DNA of 64,000 nucleotides from Adiantum capillus-veneris (GCA_014529385.2 CM043963.1:73511912-73575911); one strand, 5' to 3'. Numbered from the stretch's first letter, positions 23,661 through 35,400 are shown. Translations and numbers: made by a program. The notes: a model not told the origin generated them from the letters alone.

Positions 23661-23863
23661 TGTTGGGATCGTAGAGCACACACACAGAGAGCCAACACGA
23701 AGAAGGAGATAGACACAGTGTATGGCGGGGCGGTACTCACACTACAATGTGTAGTTGTAAGTATAGTTATTATGAATGAGTAAATGAATGGCTGTACATG
23801 GGCGGCTGAACAACGGGCAGCCGGGCACACGGGCAGCCGGGCACACGGGCCTTTAACCCAACA
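23661..23863 (-). repeat. 5' LTR of Copia element
   Basis: 203 bp. Carries a tandem duplication of GGGCAGCCGGGCACAC that is single-copy in the 3' LTR; otherwise identical. Confidence 0.96.
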
Positions 23864-23913
23864 AATGCATGGAAAAATTAATGTTGTGCAAGAGAAGGGA
23901 ATAAGCACGATGC

Positions 23914-24561
23914 TTATTGGCATTCTCCGTCGAGGTTTCGTGCTTTCTTTGCAAGTAACAACTGTAATTCTACTGTTCTCTGTTTAATTGTCTTTTTTGC
24001 AAAAGGCAGTTGCTTTGCCAAAACTGTTGATGGAGCCATGGCTGTGACTAAGGAGAGAATTGGCTGGGCCGCAATGATTATGGGCCATATTGCCTTTGCT
24101 TTCCATTGGTATTTAGTTGCTGCTAGATTTTGTAGATGGTTTGGCACTTTCTTGTTTGCCATTTGTTTGTTGTTGATTGGCATCCACATAAAGCGGTTTT
24201 CTGTATTGAAATGCAGTTGTCTGCCTTCCGTTGCTGCTTGAACTGAAGGGAGTTCCTTTTGCTTTTGCTTTGGTATCCAAATGTGAGTGACATTTGGGTT
24301 ATGGCGAAGCATTTTCTTTGGTATCCATATCTGTTTTATGCCCTTGGTTTGTGGTTGAACCATCTGCTTTGTTGGAATTTTGTTTTTGCATTGTTGTTTG
24401 TCCGCCATGGCATTTCTATCCTTCCACATCCATACTTGTTTTCCTTGTGTTGGTAACCGAGATCTTTGCATTGCAGCCAGTGACTTCATATGTCTGTAAT
24501 TAGCATGGTTGTCTTTTACCTGATTGTTGGTCTTGGGTATCATGTTGTTATTTAATGGCAT
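23914..24561 (-). pseudogene. C-terminal pol tail of element B with W-I-P-K-like repeats
   Basis: About 216 codons rich in Asn, Gln and Lys, in the same frame as the protease-like domain upstream and separated from it only by a TAG (Gln codon CAG to TAG). It contains four spaced motifs: KQVWMWK, KQIWIPKK, THIWIPKQ and RFMWMPIN. The frame ends at a normal stop just before the Copia insertion. No family assigned. Similar VWVPK-type motifs occur in plant retroelement polyproteins, but function is unknown. Confidence 0.55.
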
Positions 24562-24612
24562 TTGTGCTTTTGGCTTTGTTTCCAGTGATTGTATGGCTCC
24601 CAGTTGATCATG

Positions 24613-25047
24613 CTAGTATTTCTGAGCGAAGTCTATCATCTGTTGTTCATGTGCATGCTGAATTTTGACTGCCTTTGCTTTCCAATCTATCTGCACATTG
24701 TACTCTTTTTGCCAAGGTTGCCCCAGCATCATTGTGTGTTGTGTGCTTTCATCTGTTACCACATAGAATTTATGTGGGTAAAGATATTGATGTATCTGTA
24801 CATGCAATATAGTCCATCCCAATGTTTTCAACAGGTGTGATGTGCTACTTTCCAGCACTTGAGGAGTAGGATGAAGTTGACCTGTGACTTTGAGCTGTTG
24901 GTATAATCTGTAAGAGATCAAATTTGCTTGAGCTCCTGAATCAAGCAAGGCTGTTGATTCAACTTGATTGCTGCCCACTTTGACCTCAATTATTGGCTCC
25001 ATTGTTCCTTCCTCCAACTTTGTTAGTCGAATGGCATTGATTCGCAA
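24613..25047 (-). pseudogene. Second aspartic-protease-like domain, C-terminal to integrase (element B)
   Basis: The minus-strand frame has IIEVKVGSNQVESTALLDSG, with AQANLIS next: a canonical retropepsin active site with the Asp-Ser-Gly intact. A C-terminal MLGQPWQKEYN motif follows, equivalent to ILGRPWL. Upstream, the same frame runs through a Gln-rich linker (RRFLRQQQQSGPP) from the integrase C-terminus (LKRYHLPLTQEML), broken only by TGA codons that replace Arg. Element B also has an ordinary protease upstream of RT (about 32.3 kb), so this is a second one. Confidence 0.75.
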
Positions 25048-25199
25048 TGGTGGTCCACTTTGTTGTTGTTGTCGCAGAAACCGTCTTTTTGCGATGCGTT
25101 CTTGTGCTTCGGCTTGAGCTTCTTCTCATACTCTCTGTTTTTCCTTCATTCTTTGTTTTCCTTGATGAATTTGTTGGAGCATCTCTTGTGTGAGTGGTA

Positions 25200-26200
25200 G
25201 ATGATACCTCTTCAGTCAACATCCACTAATCCAGTTTGACATTTCTTCACCTGCTAATATAGCAAGCTTGACAGCTCCACTTTGTGATAGATCACTAATA
25301 ACAAATGGTCCCATCCCTCACTTTTTAAGTTTCTTGGCATGTTGCTTCAAGGTATAAACAAGTACGTAATCACCAGTTTTGAACTCTTTTGGTACGCACA
25401 TGTTTTTCAAAAAATTATTTTTGTCTTCTCTTTTTAGCATACATTGAAGCGACAGCTCGTAAGCGGAGTTCATCTAGCTTTTCAAGATCATCAATTCTTG
25501 AAGAGAGCTCATGCCCTATCCATTCTAAGCTTTTTGCTACTCGTAGAGTGGGAATTGAGAACTCTATGGGTAGTATAGCATTTAGGCCAAACACCATGTT
25601 GTATGGTGTTGTTCCTATTGATGTTTTATAAGCTACCCTGTATGCCCATAGTGTTGAGTGTAGCTACTGATCCCAATGTGTTCTTGATTCTGACACTATT
25701 TTAGTGAGAATCGTGCATAGTGTTTTATTTGTGGCCTCAGCTTGCCCATTGGCATGTGGATGGTATGGTGCAGATTTCCTATGTATGACCATGAACTCCT
25801 CTAGCAGATATTCAATGACTTCATTGAGAAAATGTGTTCCACGATCACTGACAATTTCTATTGGTAACCCGTAACGTACAAAAACATTCTCATAAAAAAA
25901 TTGTGCAGTGGTGCGTGCATCAGCTTTTTGTGTTGCTTTGGCTTCGACCCATTTTGTGAGATAGTCCGTAGCCAGTATGATATATTGGGTATGGGTGCGA
26001 TATGCAGGGGGTGATATAGGTCCCACAAAATCAATGCCCCATTTTGCAAATGCTCTTGCTCCCATCATTGGCCGTAATGGCATCTCATCTCTTTTTTTGG
26101 CACCTTGGTGCGTTGACATGCGTCACAACGCTTCACAAACTCTTCAGCATCCATGTGCAATGTAGGCCACCAAATTCCTGTGGTTAAGATAATTTTTGCC
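25200..26200 (-). pseudogene. Integrase core and C-terminal domain of element B
   Basis: Core (26119-25664): GIDFVGPI, VSDRGTHF and NGQAEATNKT provide D, D, E. The frame then continues through LWAYRVAYKT and MVFGLNAILPIEF (25597-25415) to the C-terminal module (FKTGDYVLVYTLKQ, GMGPFVISDL, NWISGC) at about 25400-25210. Defects: one frameshift near 26095, a second between about 25415 and 25260, and stops at about 25664, 25319, 25214 and 25123, each a C-to-T change of a Gln or Arg codon. It would integrate the element; this copy is inactive. Confidence 0.85.
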
Positions 26201-26480
26201 GTCTTATCGCCCGAAAAATGGCCTCCACTTATTCCACTATGTGCATGTTCTAGAATCAGCAGGTATTCGCTTTCACTTGCACATATTCTAAGTTGATTGT
26301 CCTTTCCCCGCTTATAGAGTTGGTTCCCAATTAACTGAAAGTCACGAGCTTCCAGCTCTTTATCTTTTTTCCGTGCTCTTGTGATGTTCTCAGGGAACAT
26401 CCTAGCGGTTAAGAAGTCAATGATGTATTGACTCCATGTAGGTGCTATGTTTACCTGAAACAAATTTGCGTGATCCACTG
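26095..26480 (-). pseudogene. Integrase zinc-binding (H2C2) module 2 of element B with tether
   Basis: Starts with a tether (APTWSQYIIDFLTARMFPEN...FQLIGNQLYKRG) and continues with LEHAHSGISGGHFSGDKTAK, then GIWWPTL and FVKRCDACQ. All four ligands (His, His, Cys, Cys) are present. It follows directly, in frame, on a first complete H2C2 module. Confidence 0.85.
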
Positions 26481-26540
26481 GTCGTTTGGCACTACATATA
26501 GTACAATTGGTAACATAAGAATGTGTGTCCGCATACATAG

Positions 26541-27556
26541 TGAGGCGGTCCGGGGCGGGCAACAAGAGAGGCGACCTCTAAACACCCCTCAAGGCTCCCG
26601 TGCTGCTCAATTGGAGCTGGGGCAACCACAAGCACAACAAAACAGCAAACCCACAGCCAAACCCAAACAAGATAGGGGCACCACCTAGTTATGGTATGCG
26701 AACTAGGACGCAAGAGAGATTTTAGCACAACCAAGAAGATGCACCACACAACACACACAAGCAACCTCACACCAAGACACACACAAAATGGACCAGAGAG
26801 ACCTAGAGAAAAGGGAAGAGAGAGAGAAAAGGATCTTGCGTAATACCTTATTTGTGACTTGCAAATGGAGATGGTTTGTTATGATGCTATCTTAGAGCTT
26901 GTACAAAACTCACTCAATGCTTAGTGATTGCTAAACATTGCCAAAACACACACACACTGTCTTAGGGTGTGGGAGACCTCTCACCACAATACCCTCTTAC
27001 AATGGACACAAAACTGGCAATGAAAAACACACTAAAACACTTTCTAAAATCAAGATCAACCGATAAAAACGCAAATACACAAGTCACCTTGAATTCACCA
27101 AACCGTATTGCACAAATGGAAGGACGAAGATTTGAACGTCGAATCACGCCTTTGATGCACCAAACCTCAATTTATTGATGATGAAGGAGCATATACAATA
27201 GTGGTTTTGAGATTTGAGGAACTCACGCTCTCTCACTTGCAATGTGTAGCTTGAAGGCTTCTCTCACACCAAGAGTGAAGCTCACAAGTGGTTGCTACAC
27301 CTAAGTCTCTCCTCACGCATAGAGTGTTGGGGTGCTATGTGAGATGTTGGAGGTTGTTTTACAAGAAGGAGAGGGGCCTATTTATAGGTTGAAGACCCCT
27401 CATTAAAATTATTGGAAATCCTAATTTACAAGCTAACAAGTTAGGATTATGATTTTTTTGAATATCAAAACATTGCGGGCCTTCTTTGTCTGCTTGAGTC
27501 ATGGGTGTGGGCTCAAAAGAGAGCATTATTGATGGTAGATAAGGTGAAAGTAAGTA

Positions 27557-27597
<41 letters not shown>

Positions 27598-28131
27598 ACT
27601 ATACACATGTCTTAAGGTGAGGTGTTTTTTATGGTTAGGTCAATGCTATTTTGTGTTAGTATGTTAGTCGTTAGTAATCACTAGAAAGTTAATGATATAT
27701 TTACAATGGGTAGAATGGGGTGGATGGTTGAAGTAAGATGGTTGAATGAAGTGAGCAAATCCTTGTGATGGTGAAGCTTAAAGAAGTTTTGGACTTACTT
27801 GTGTAGGTTCTCAAAATGACTATCGATCTTCTTCTTCGTCTTCTCTTCTTTACGCCACCGCCGCCAAGGTTGATTATCACGATGAAAATGGTAATTCCAT
27901 TGATGAGATCTCTTGATTTGCAGAGGTTAAGCATGGTACACATGCTGAATTTATGTATATATATAAGGGTTAAGATGGAATTGTACTTTGGAGATAATAG
28001 AGAGAGGCATAGAGATGGTGTATGTACATGGAGAGCTCATATGAGAGCTATGGAAGTAAGAGGGGAGGTTAATGGTGAAGAAGGTGAGAGAAACCATTGA
28101 AGGTGCAGGTTTGAGTGAGGGATTGAGAGGA

Positions 28132-28168
<37 letters not shown>

Positions 28169-29207
28169 AGTGTGGAAAGAGGTGAGAGAAGACTATGGGC
28201 TACTTGTGAGAAAAGTGGGCAGACTGGGGTCCACTCAAAAAATCATATCTCACCGCTGGTAGCTCCAAAAATCATGAAAAAATTTGAGATGATTATTCAG
28301 AGCGTGGGCTACATTTTCTCTTTTGACCACCACTCCAAATTCGGAGTGGAGATAGGTGCCAAAATTCTCACCAAAAAGCCTGTTTTTATGCCTGCAAAAG
28401 TCTTTTAGTGGCCCCCTCCTTTGTTGAATTTGTACAATGCATCCGAGAGTGAGCCCCTCCTTTGTCATATCATAATACAAAGCATCCAAGTTTCCCTTGA
28501 CCCATGCATGGAGGAGGATTATTGGTGAATAAAGAAATATATACATGGTGGGACTAGTGTATGGACTATTAGCTCAATGAGCACATGGTGTTAGAATAAT
28601 GAGTAAAAATAACAATAAAAATATGGAGGAGTTATGGATATGGAAAGATATTGGAATCATATGATATGGTCTCTCTTTGAATTATTTTGGGTGAAAGAGG
28701 AAAAGGTATGCAAGTAAATAATATAATAAACGTGACCAATGAGTAGAAATCAATTTTTTGTTTTCACGAGGGTGAGGGTGAAAATGTGGGAGTGATTTAT
28801 ATAAAGGAAAAATATAAGGTTAGAGTATGTACATATTGGCAAAAAATATACTTATGGTGTAAGAGGATGAAAGAAGGTGTATATAGGTTTAATAAAACAC
28901 ACACCTAAGTAGAAATATTTAAATAAAATACCAAAATAATTATAAAAATCCCTATATTTAGGCCATATATATAATGCAATATTTACACACAAATGGGTCA
29001 TAATATTTTTTATTTTTTTTATTTTTTTGGCTCAACTAGCCCAGTGACTAGTTAGCTGAGGGTTTTTAAGGAGATATGGGAAAAGTCCCGTAACTCATAC
29101 ACGCCTATGTACAGTGAAATGGTAGGGATAGCCATAGTGTTTGGGTGAATTTGGTAGGGTGAGGTATCTTACTATGGAAATTACGGAGAGCCGAAAAACG
29201 GCTATCA
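26541..29207 (-). mobile_element. Solo LTR (2.67 kb) inserted in element B
   Basis: TG...CA ends on both strands (TGAGGCGG...GGCTATCA on plus) with ATAG at 26537-26540 and ATAG at 29208-29211. Removing the insert and one target copy restores a continuous H2C2 frame of element B (YWPTM, then CTIC). It contains a strong minus-strand TATA box CCTATAAATAGG at 27377-27388, a (GA)n tract (about 27559-27594) and a (GT)n tract (about 28133-28164). No coding sequence is recognised, as expected for an LTR left by intra-element recombination. Confidence 0.82.
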
Positions 29208-29480
29208 ATAGTTGGCCAATAAACCCCTAAATGTTTTAGTCTCTGGTGTGTCTTCAATGTTGAACAATGAAATGCACAAACCTGGACATGTACCTCTTCA
29301 AGGTAGCACTCGAATTCTTCCGGATTTATACATAATCGTAGGATTAGGTCTGATCCAAGATGATACAGCCGTCCTGCTATCAACTGGAAGTTTTTTGTTT
29401 GTCGAATTGTTTGATGTTTGGATTTGCATTCCGTATTATCAAACCCAGTTCCAAAGGAAAGAATGCTAACAATTTCCTGA
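29208..29480 (-). pseudogene. Integrase H2C2 module 1 of element B (split by the solo LTR)
   Basis: Follows RNase H in frame: FQLIAGRLYHLG, CYLEEVHVQVCAFHCSTLKT and LKHLGVYWPT. Across the solo LTR it continues at 26540 with YADTHSYVTNCTICSA, so His, His, Cys and Cys are all present. Its tether (VPKWSQEIVSIL...NFQLIAGRLY) is homologous to that of module 2. Confidence 0.82.
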
Positions 29481-29938
29481 GACCATTTGGGTACCATTTC
29501 AATGTTGAAAAGATAAGCATCTGGTATGTCATCATCTACTCCTTCAGGAGCTTCCCTGTTGTGTATCCTTGAAATATGATCCGCTCGTAGATGGGTTTTA
29601 CCCTTTTTGACCACCACTATGAAGTCAAATTCTAGCAATATAATAAACCAGCGTACGATTCTCCCTGTGTTGCAAGGTTTATTTACCAGGTACAAAAGAG
29701 CTTGATGATCTGTGAAGAACAAAAATTTATTTGTGAGCAAATAATGCCGAAATTTCTTTACAGCATAAATCATTCCTAACCCTTCCCGCTCAGTGGTGGT
29801 GTAGTTCTTTTCTGCACTGTTTAATTGTCGACTCACATAGCAAACCGGAAAATCCATTGTTTCGTCTCTAGGTTGAGCTAGAATATTGCCAATGGCATAT
29901 GCTGAAGCATCAATGTGGACATGGAATATCTTTCCCAA
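29480..29938 (-). CDS. RNase H domain of element B
   Basis: About 150 codons, minus strand: HIDASAYAIGNIL, CYVSRQLNSAEKNYTTTERE, LLFFTDHQALLYL-like and LRADHISRIH give the four acidic catalytic positions (Asp, Glu, Asp, Asp). It degrades the RNA strand during reverse transcription. It is one frame off from the RT upstream, so a frameshift separates them near 29980. Confidence 0.85.
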
Positions 29939-30012
29939 TCTGGTGCCTTTAGTACATGTGCTGATATAAGGTTTTCCTTCAGCTTTTTGAATGAAGTTTC
30001 ACACTCCTCGGT

Positions 30013-30760
30013 CTACTCAAAATTGACTAGCAAATGATACAGAGGTTGTGCGATAACCGCATACATGTATATGAATCTTCGATAATATCCGCAGTGTCCC
30101 ATGAAGGATTGCACTTGTTTTGCATTAGTAGGCCTGGGTAGGTCTACAATGACTTTGACTTTGTCTAGGTCAGTGGTTATGCCATTCCTTGAGACAAGGT
30201 GTCCTAAGATTCGGCCTTGCTTAACCATGAATACACACTTTTCCGGGTTAAGACAGATTCGATATGTCCTGCACTTTTCAAAGACCTTTTGCAAATGGTC
30301 AATATGTTCCTCTCGTAGAAGAGAGTGTACACACAGGTCATCCATGTAAATTTCTAAGAATATTCTTAGGTATTCCTTGAATGCGTGAGTCATTAACCTT
30401 TGGAAATTGGCTGGGACATTAGTTAAGCCAAATGGCATAACTCGATACGCATAAATCCCCCATTCTGTGACAAACGCTGTTTTGTGTTGATCCTCCCTTG
30501 CTATTGCCAGTTGGTTGTATCTTGAAAACCCATCCAGAAAGGAATAAGCCCGTTTCCCGGCCACTCGCTCAAGTACATGTTCTGTGATTGGCAAGGGATA
30601 ATTATCCCTTATGGTTGCTACATTCACCTTCTTGAGGTTTACACACACTCGCAGTTTTCCATTCTTTTTGGGAACTACCACAATGGGTGACACTCAATCT
30701 GTATGTTCGATTTCATAGATGAATTCAGCTTCCATCAGTTTATCAATCTCTTCTTTGATT
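30013..30760 (-). pseudogene. Reverse transcriptase of element B
   Basis: The minus-strand frame from MSPIVVVPKKNGKLRVCVN to YYRRFI contains YSFLDGFSRYNQ, MPFGLTNVPANFQRLM, IYMDDL (catalytic YxDD intact), CLNPEKCVF and GRILGHLVS. Just upstream a TGA sits where a Trp is expected (EIEHTD-stop-VSPIV), a G-to-A change. It copies element RNA to cDNA. Confidence 0.9.
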
Positions 30761-30912
30761 CGTTTAGCAAATGTGTCATTATATGTATAAGGACGTTGTT
30801 TGCTAGGTTTTGCATCCGATTTCAAAGGAATTGTATGTTGGCATATCGATGGATCAACTCCTTTGAGGTCTTTATAGGATCAAGCAAACACATCTTTGTA
30901 CTTCTTGAGAAG

Positions 30913-31985
30913 TTATGTTAGCTGTTCTTCCTCCTCAGGCTCTAAATTGTTAGCTATATAGACCGGCTGAGGCTTTTCACCTGGTTCTGCGAGGTCTATC
31001 TTTTTTGCATTTTCAGGCCCATCGTAAGATTCTTGGTTGGTTCTTTCCCTGACTGGTGGTGTCATGATGATTTTTCTGTCCTCGATAGTAAATTTCCGAT
31101 AGTGTGATGGTACGTTCATGTTCCCTTTTTTTGACTCCCCTTTATCATCACTATCTTCTTCAGTAGTCCATATCTCTCTCAAAGACCGTTTCAGTTCTTA
31201 GTATTTCTGTTTACGCTCCAGTTTGGTCCACTCTTGGTCTTTTGTCGTTTCTTTTTTTTATTTTTGAGATTTTTGTGATTATGTTTTGGTTTTAGCTTTT
31301 CGTACCTGTTTTATTTCTTCTCGCGTTCTTTCTTTTCGATTTTTTGAGAATCTTCCTGATATTTGATCTTTTACACAATCCTCTGCTTTTACAAGCATTA
31401 AATAGTGAGTTTTACCTTTTATCTTGGGCATCAGGTTCTCTCTTGCTTTATTTCCTGCTCATTTCCTCCTATAGCATTTAGGGTGTTGATTAGCAAAATC
31501 ATAAAACTTGATATTCTCAGTTTCATTTCCACGCTCACTTGAGGTGTCTGAACACTCATTATCTGCATCATCATTTACTTCCAAATGTTCAGAGGAGTTG
31601 TAAAACTCTTCTTGTTTTGGTGGTTCTACTGTCTCTTTTTCTGGTATAACGCTTACCATGTAATAGGGTAACACATCATAGCCATCCTTATCGCAAAATT
31701 TTGTCGTTGGACTGTCGGTAATGGTACAGACATCCAATGTTGCTAGTATGTGCTCCCATTCTAGAGGTTCCAAGGCATCTTCAGGGAAAGGATATACTCC
31801 TTGTCCTCAATTGCTCTTTCTAAGACGCATTCCTCTCTTCTTAAGCTTCCACAATGTGAAGCTCCGCACATCCATAGCTCTTTTGGTTGCCCTAACCATG
31901 CTGGGAGTTCTGATCCTGCTACTGTAGCCGAATCAAACTCTTCCACAGGTGTTTGGTTCACATCTTTGTAACTATGGTCTTTCAA
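30913..31985 (-). pseudogene. Acidic linker between protease and RT of element B
   Basis: Three frame pieces (31985-31761, 31773-31459, 31182-30913) rich in Glu, Asp and Ser and with no recognised domain. In gypsy pol such linkers connect protease to RT. About 31440-31190 is strongly broken and Lys/Arg-rich. Confidence 0.6.
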
Positions 31986-32049
31986 GTGTATTTTAGTTGT
32001 TGTTTTGCCATGTCTAAGGTATATGTTCCCAATCTTGGACCATCTTCAA

Positions 32050-32400
32050 TTGTCACATGAATGGTCGTCCCAAGATGATCTCATAATTATTTTTTTTGTC
32101 AAAATCGACTATTGCAAATGTATGCTCTTAAACGATTCCGCAAGAAGTGACAATCACCTTTTCTAAGAGTCCCAGAGGCTTCTCCATGAACCCATCTGCC
32201 AATTGCAGTTTCATTCTGGTAGCTCTCAAAGCTGGTTTTCCCCATTTTTTTCAGATTTCCTTGGTGGTGATAGCAACTCCCGCTCCACTGTCAAGAATAG
32301 CTTTGGAAACTACTCCTTGGAATTCTACTGGTAGCGTGGTGTTTCCATCTTCTCCCTCGCAATATTCTCCAATCTTATTCAATGGTACTGGCCTAGTGTT
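32050..32400 (-). pseudogene. First (canonical) protease of element B
   Basis: ILDSGAGVAITTKEI (Asp-Ser-Gly intact) near 32260-32300, continuing past a stop to IILGRPFM near 32070. This is the normal gag-protease-RT position. Stops at about 32249 and 32130 break it. Confidence 0.8.
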
Positions 32401-35400
32401 TAATTGAGGCCTGTCCAACTCTCTGATCCCTTCTTGTAGCTTCAAGGTGGGGTCTTTCACTCCAAATTTTTCTAGGCATTTTCCTACTGTGGTCCACATG
32501 TTTGGCCTTAACCTTAGGAGTTCTGCTAACGTGATTGTGCATGGCACCGGGGTGGATAACAACTCAATCAATCCTTGCGAATCCATCACCTTGTTAGAAG
32601 AAAGTCTTTGAGATGGGATTGCTCTCACTTTCGACTTGGCTTCGTACTCTCCTAGGTAAGAGAGTAAAGTTCTCAACGAGTCTCCCCCGTGTGAATGTAT
32701 CTCAAAGTTCAATTGCGACGTTGCCTCAAATTCTTCAATAGGAGGTAAGGTTACATTCTTTTCTTTTCTCGTGATATTCAAGTGGTTACTCATCCTATTA
32801 GCCTCGTTGGCCTCACGAATTTGCTTCCACAAATTGTCTAAACCGTTACAGTCCTTACCCATTTCTGCCAATATTTTAGGTCGGAACCCGTCACTTGTCC
32901 CATCAGTGGTATTTGACACTATATAGGCTCTCCTCTGGACTCATAGGCATTAGTGAGTCTTTCCTTCGTTTCCACAGGTTTCTCTCAAGTTGGTTGGATA
33001 GGGGTTGAAGCTGGTGCCTCATGCCAATTTAAAGATTTACCCAGTGGGTCTTCCATCAATGATTGAGTCATCTCGGTCATCTTTTTACACATATCCAACC
33101 TCTGTTTTTCTATTTCTACATATGGATAAGTCATCCACCTTTGCTCCTGGGTTTGGTTCTTTTTAAGTCGAGCTTCATAAGCTTTTAAAAGTGCATCCAA
33201 CTGCTCATTTACCTTGTTTGCCAGTACAGATCCTCCTGATTCTGCACTTTTGGGCTCTGCTATTTCCTTGGGTGCTATGGTTGTTGTGGTGTGTGAGCTT
33301 AAGCTAGCTAGATCCTCTAACCGCTCCAATCTGTCCTTTGTATGTTTCAACTCCTCGGATAGGGCTGTTTGCTCTCGTTCTTTCCTGGCTTTCCTACGCG
33401 CCTTTCTAGCTTTCCAAGTGCTTCTCTGATTTTTCGTTTCTGAAATTTGGGCATCGGTTTTTGGTTCTTCAACTATGGGTTCCTTCGTTCCTCTTTGAGC
33501 TTGGGCTCGTGTTACAGCCTGAATAGGTATGATTGTTTCATTTTCCGATCCTCCACTGGAAGGTACTGTTTCTAGCATGTTCAAGGTGGTTTTTGCTCCT
33601 TTGCTCGGGTTTTTAGGGCAATCGGGAATCAAATGAGTAATTCCACATTCTGGGCAATACGCATTGACTCTAATGATTTCATCATGAGGACAGTCTCTCA
33701 GCCAATGGTCTCCACCACACTTGTAACAGGGTCCCTTGGGTTGTTGAGGTGCCCCTTGAGCTCCTCTTTGTTGGTAAGCATGTCTCTGTCCGCCCATGCC
33801 TCCATTGGCTATGAACAACAATGTTCGTTCATCTAAGCTATATCTTCCTTCTCCTGCTGCCTGTGCAGCAGTTGGTGGTCCTGTATTTCCTATCATGCTC
33901 CATGGTTCTGGTGTCGAGGGTTCTTCCGGTGGATAATAGACAGGGTTTGCCGCATATCCATTGGGATCTTCATAATATGCATGCATAGGCACCAAAGCCT
34001 TATTCTTTGATTTAGTTACTGTTGGTGTGTATCTTATATCAACTAGTCGTAATCCTGGTAAGGGTGGTTGTTGCCCCAACACCGGTTGTGGTGTTTCTAC
34101 ACCTACACGTCCTGGTAAGTTGCCTGCTTGATATCTAGGCATCGGTGGAACTTGAGGGGAAGCTACTGGAGCTTGGGGAGTGTAAGGTCTCTCTCTCACA
34201 TATCCCTTGTTATAATAACATTCCTCGGTCCCATGGTTTGTCCATTTTTGTTCAATAGCACACCACTTGGGCTATTTAGCTTGGGGTTTGGCGTACAAGT
34301 TGATCTTTTTTAGCACTTCATCTACGAGCTGCTCCTGGTTTACCGCTACTTCTCCTTTCGGTGCTGTCTTAGAAGACTTGCTTCCACTTTTTTGTGAAGA
34401 CGAATCGTCATCAAGGTCCTTGAACTCCCCTTCTTTGTAGACCGCACAATTGTCCACAAGGTAAAGAGCCTCCTTGGTCAACTCATTCAACGTCGTGCTC
34501 CTCTTCATATGTAAGTCTTTCTAGAGATCTGCATTCCTTAGTCCTTGGATGAATATCAGCATAAATCTGGACTGAGTTGGCAGTTCTTCAACAGGATAGA
34601 ACTTAACATATCTTTTTAGTCTTAGGGCTGCCTTTCATACAGATTCTCCATCTTTCTGTTTGAATTTATGGATCTGTGAGACAGTATTATGAGCTTTTCC
34701 CCTTTGAGAGAATTCCTCGATAAACTTGTCAAACACTTCCTCCATCGACTCAAAGTTTCTACGCTCCACAGAGTCACACCAAGTGGCAGCATCATCCTCT
34801 AGGGTTAGTCCAAACCCTACAAATTGGGTAGGAAAATCTAACACCTGTTCGGCTCTAATTACACGCACAAAGGCTGCTACATGATCTCTTGGGTCTCTGC
34901 TTCCTGTGTATTTCTTGTTTACCCATTTTTGCACTTGAGAAGGTCTAATTCTTCTATGGTCTACAAACCTCATCATTGGGTCTCCCTGTCCTAATCGATA
35001 TACCTCCTCAGGTCTTCTGTAATAGGCTGGTTCCTCTCCCAATGGTGCTCCTAAGCCATAATTTCTAACGGTTCTCGTTGGAGGTGGTTCTTCCCTTCGA
35101 ACTCGTTCTATGGGTGGTCCTCCAGGCTCTGTTGACCCTTGAGTCTTTGGCTTACTCTCTGCCTGATACCTTGAATAGAGTGGTGGTTCTTGCAAATCCC
35201 TGAGCCCTCGTCCGGCTTGATAACCATCTCGGTTTCGGTCTTGTTCCATTGTTGCACTTTGCCAAAGCCATGCCTGCAATGATGGCTAGTTTGTTGGTTG
35301 GTCTCGGTTATTGAATGCTTGCGGTCGGGTGGAATGTGAGTTTGCGTCATACTCATCTGAAAAAGGATTCGTTGACTTGCTCGGGGTGTAGGTGGCTCTT

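Larger units (their letters stand above)
18219..23863 (-). mobile_element. Intact, recently inserted Ty1/Copia retrotransposon
   Basis: LTRs at 18219-18405 and 23661-23863, perfect 5-bp target duplication AATGC, primer-binding site, polypurine tract and one uninterrupted gag-pol frame are all present. The two LTRs have no base substitution by eye. They differ only by a 16-bp tandem duplication in the 5' LTR. It lies inside element B, between the pol tail and the palindrome zone, and is the youngest event in the stack. All elements needed for autonomous transposition are visible. Confidence 0.96.

Noticed and set aside
26965-28410. Short frames in the solo LTR as genes
   Set aside because: No domain, both strands alike, and the segment has clear LTR boundaries and promoter.
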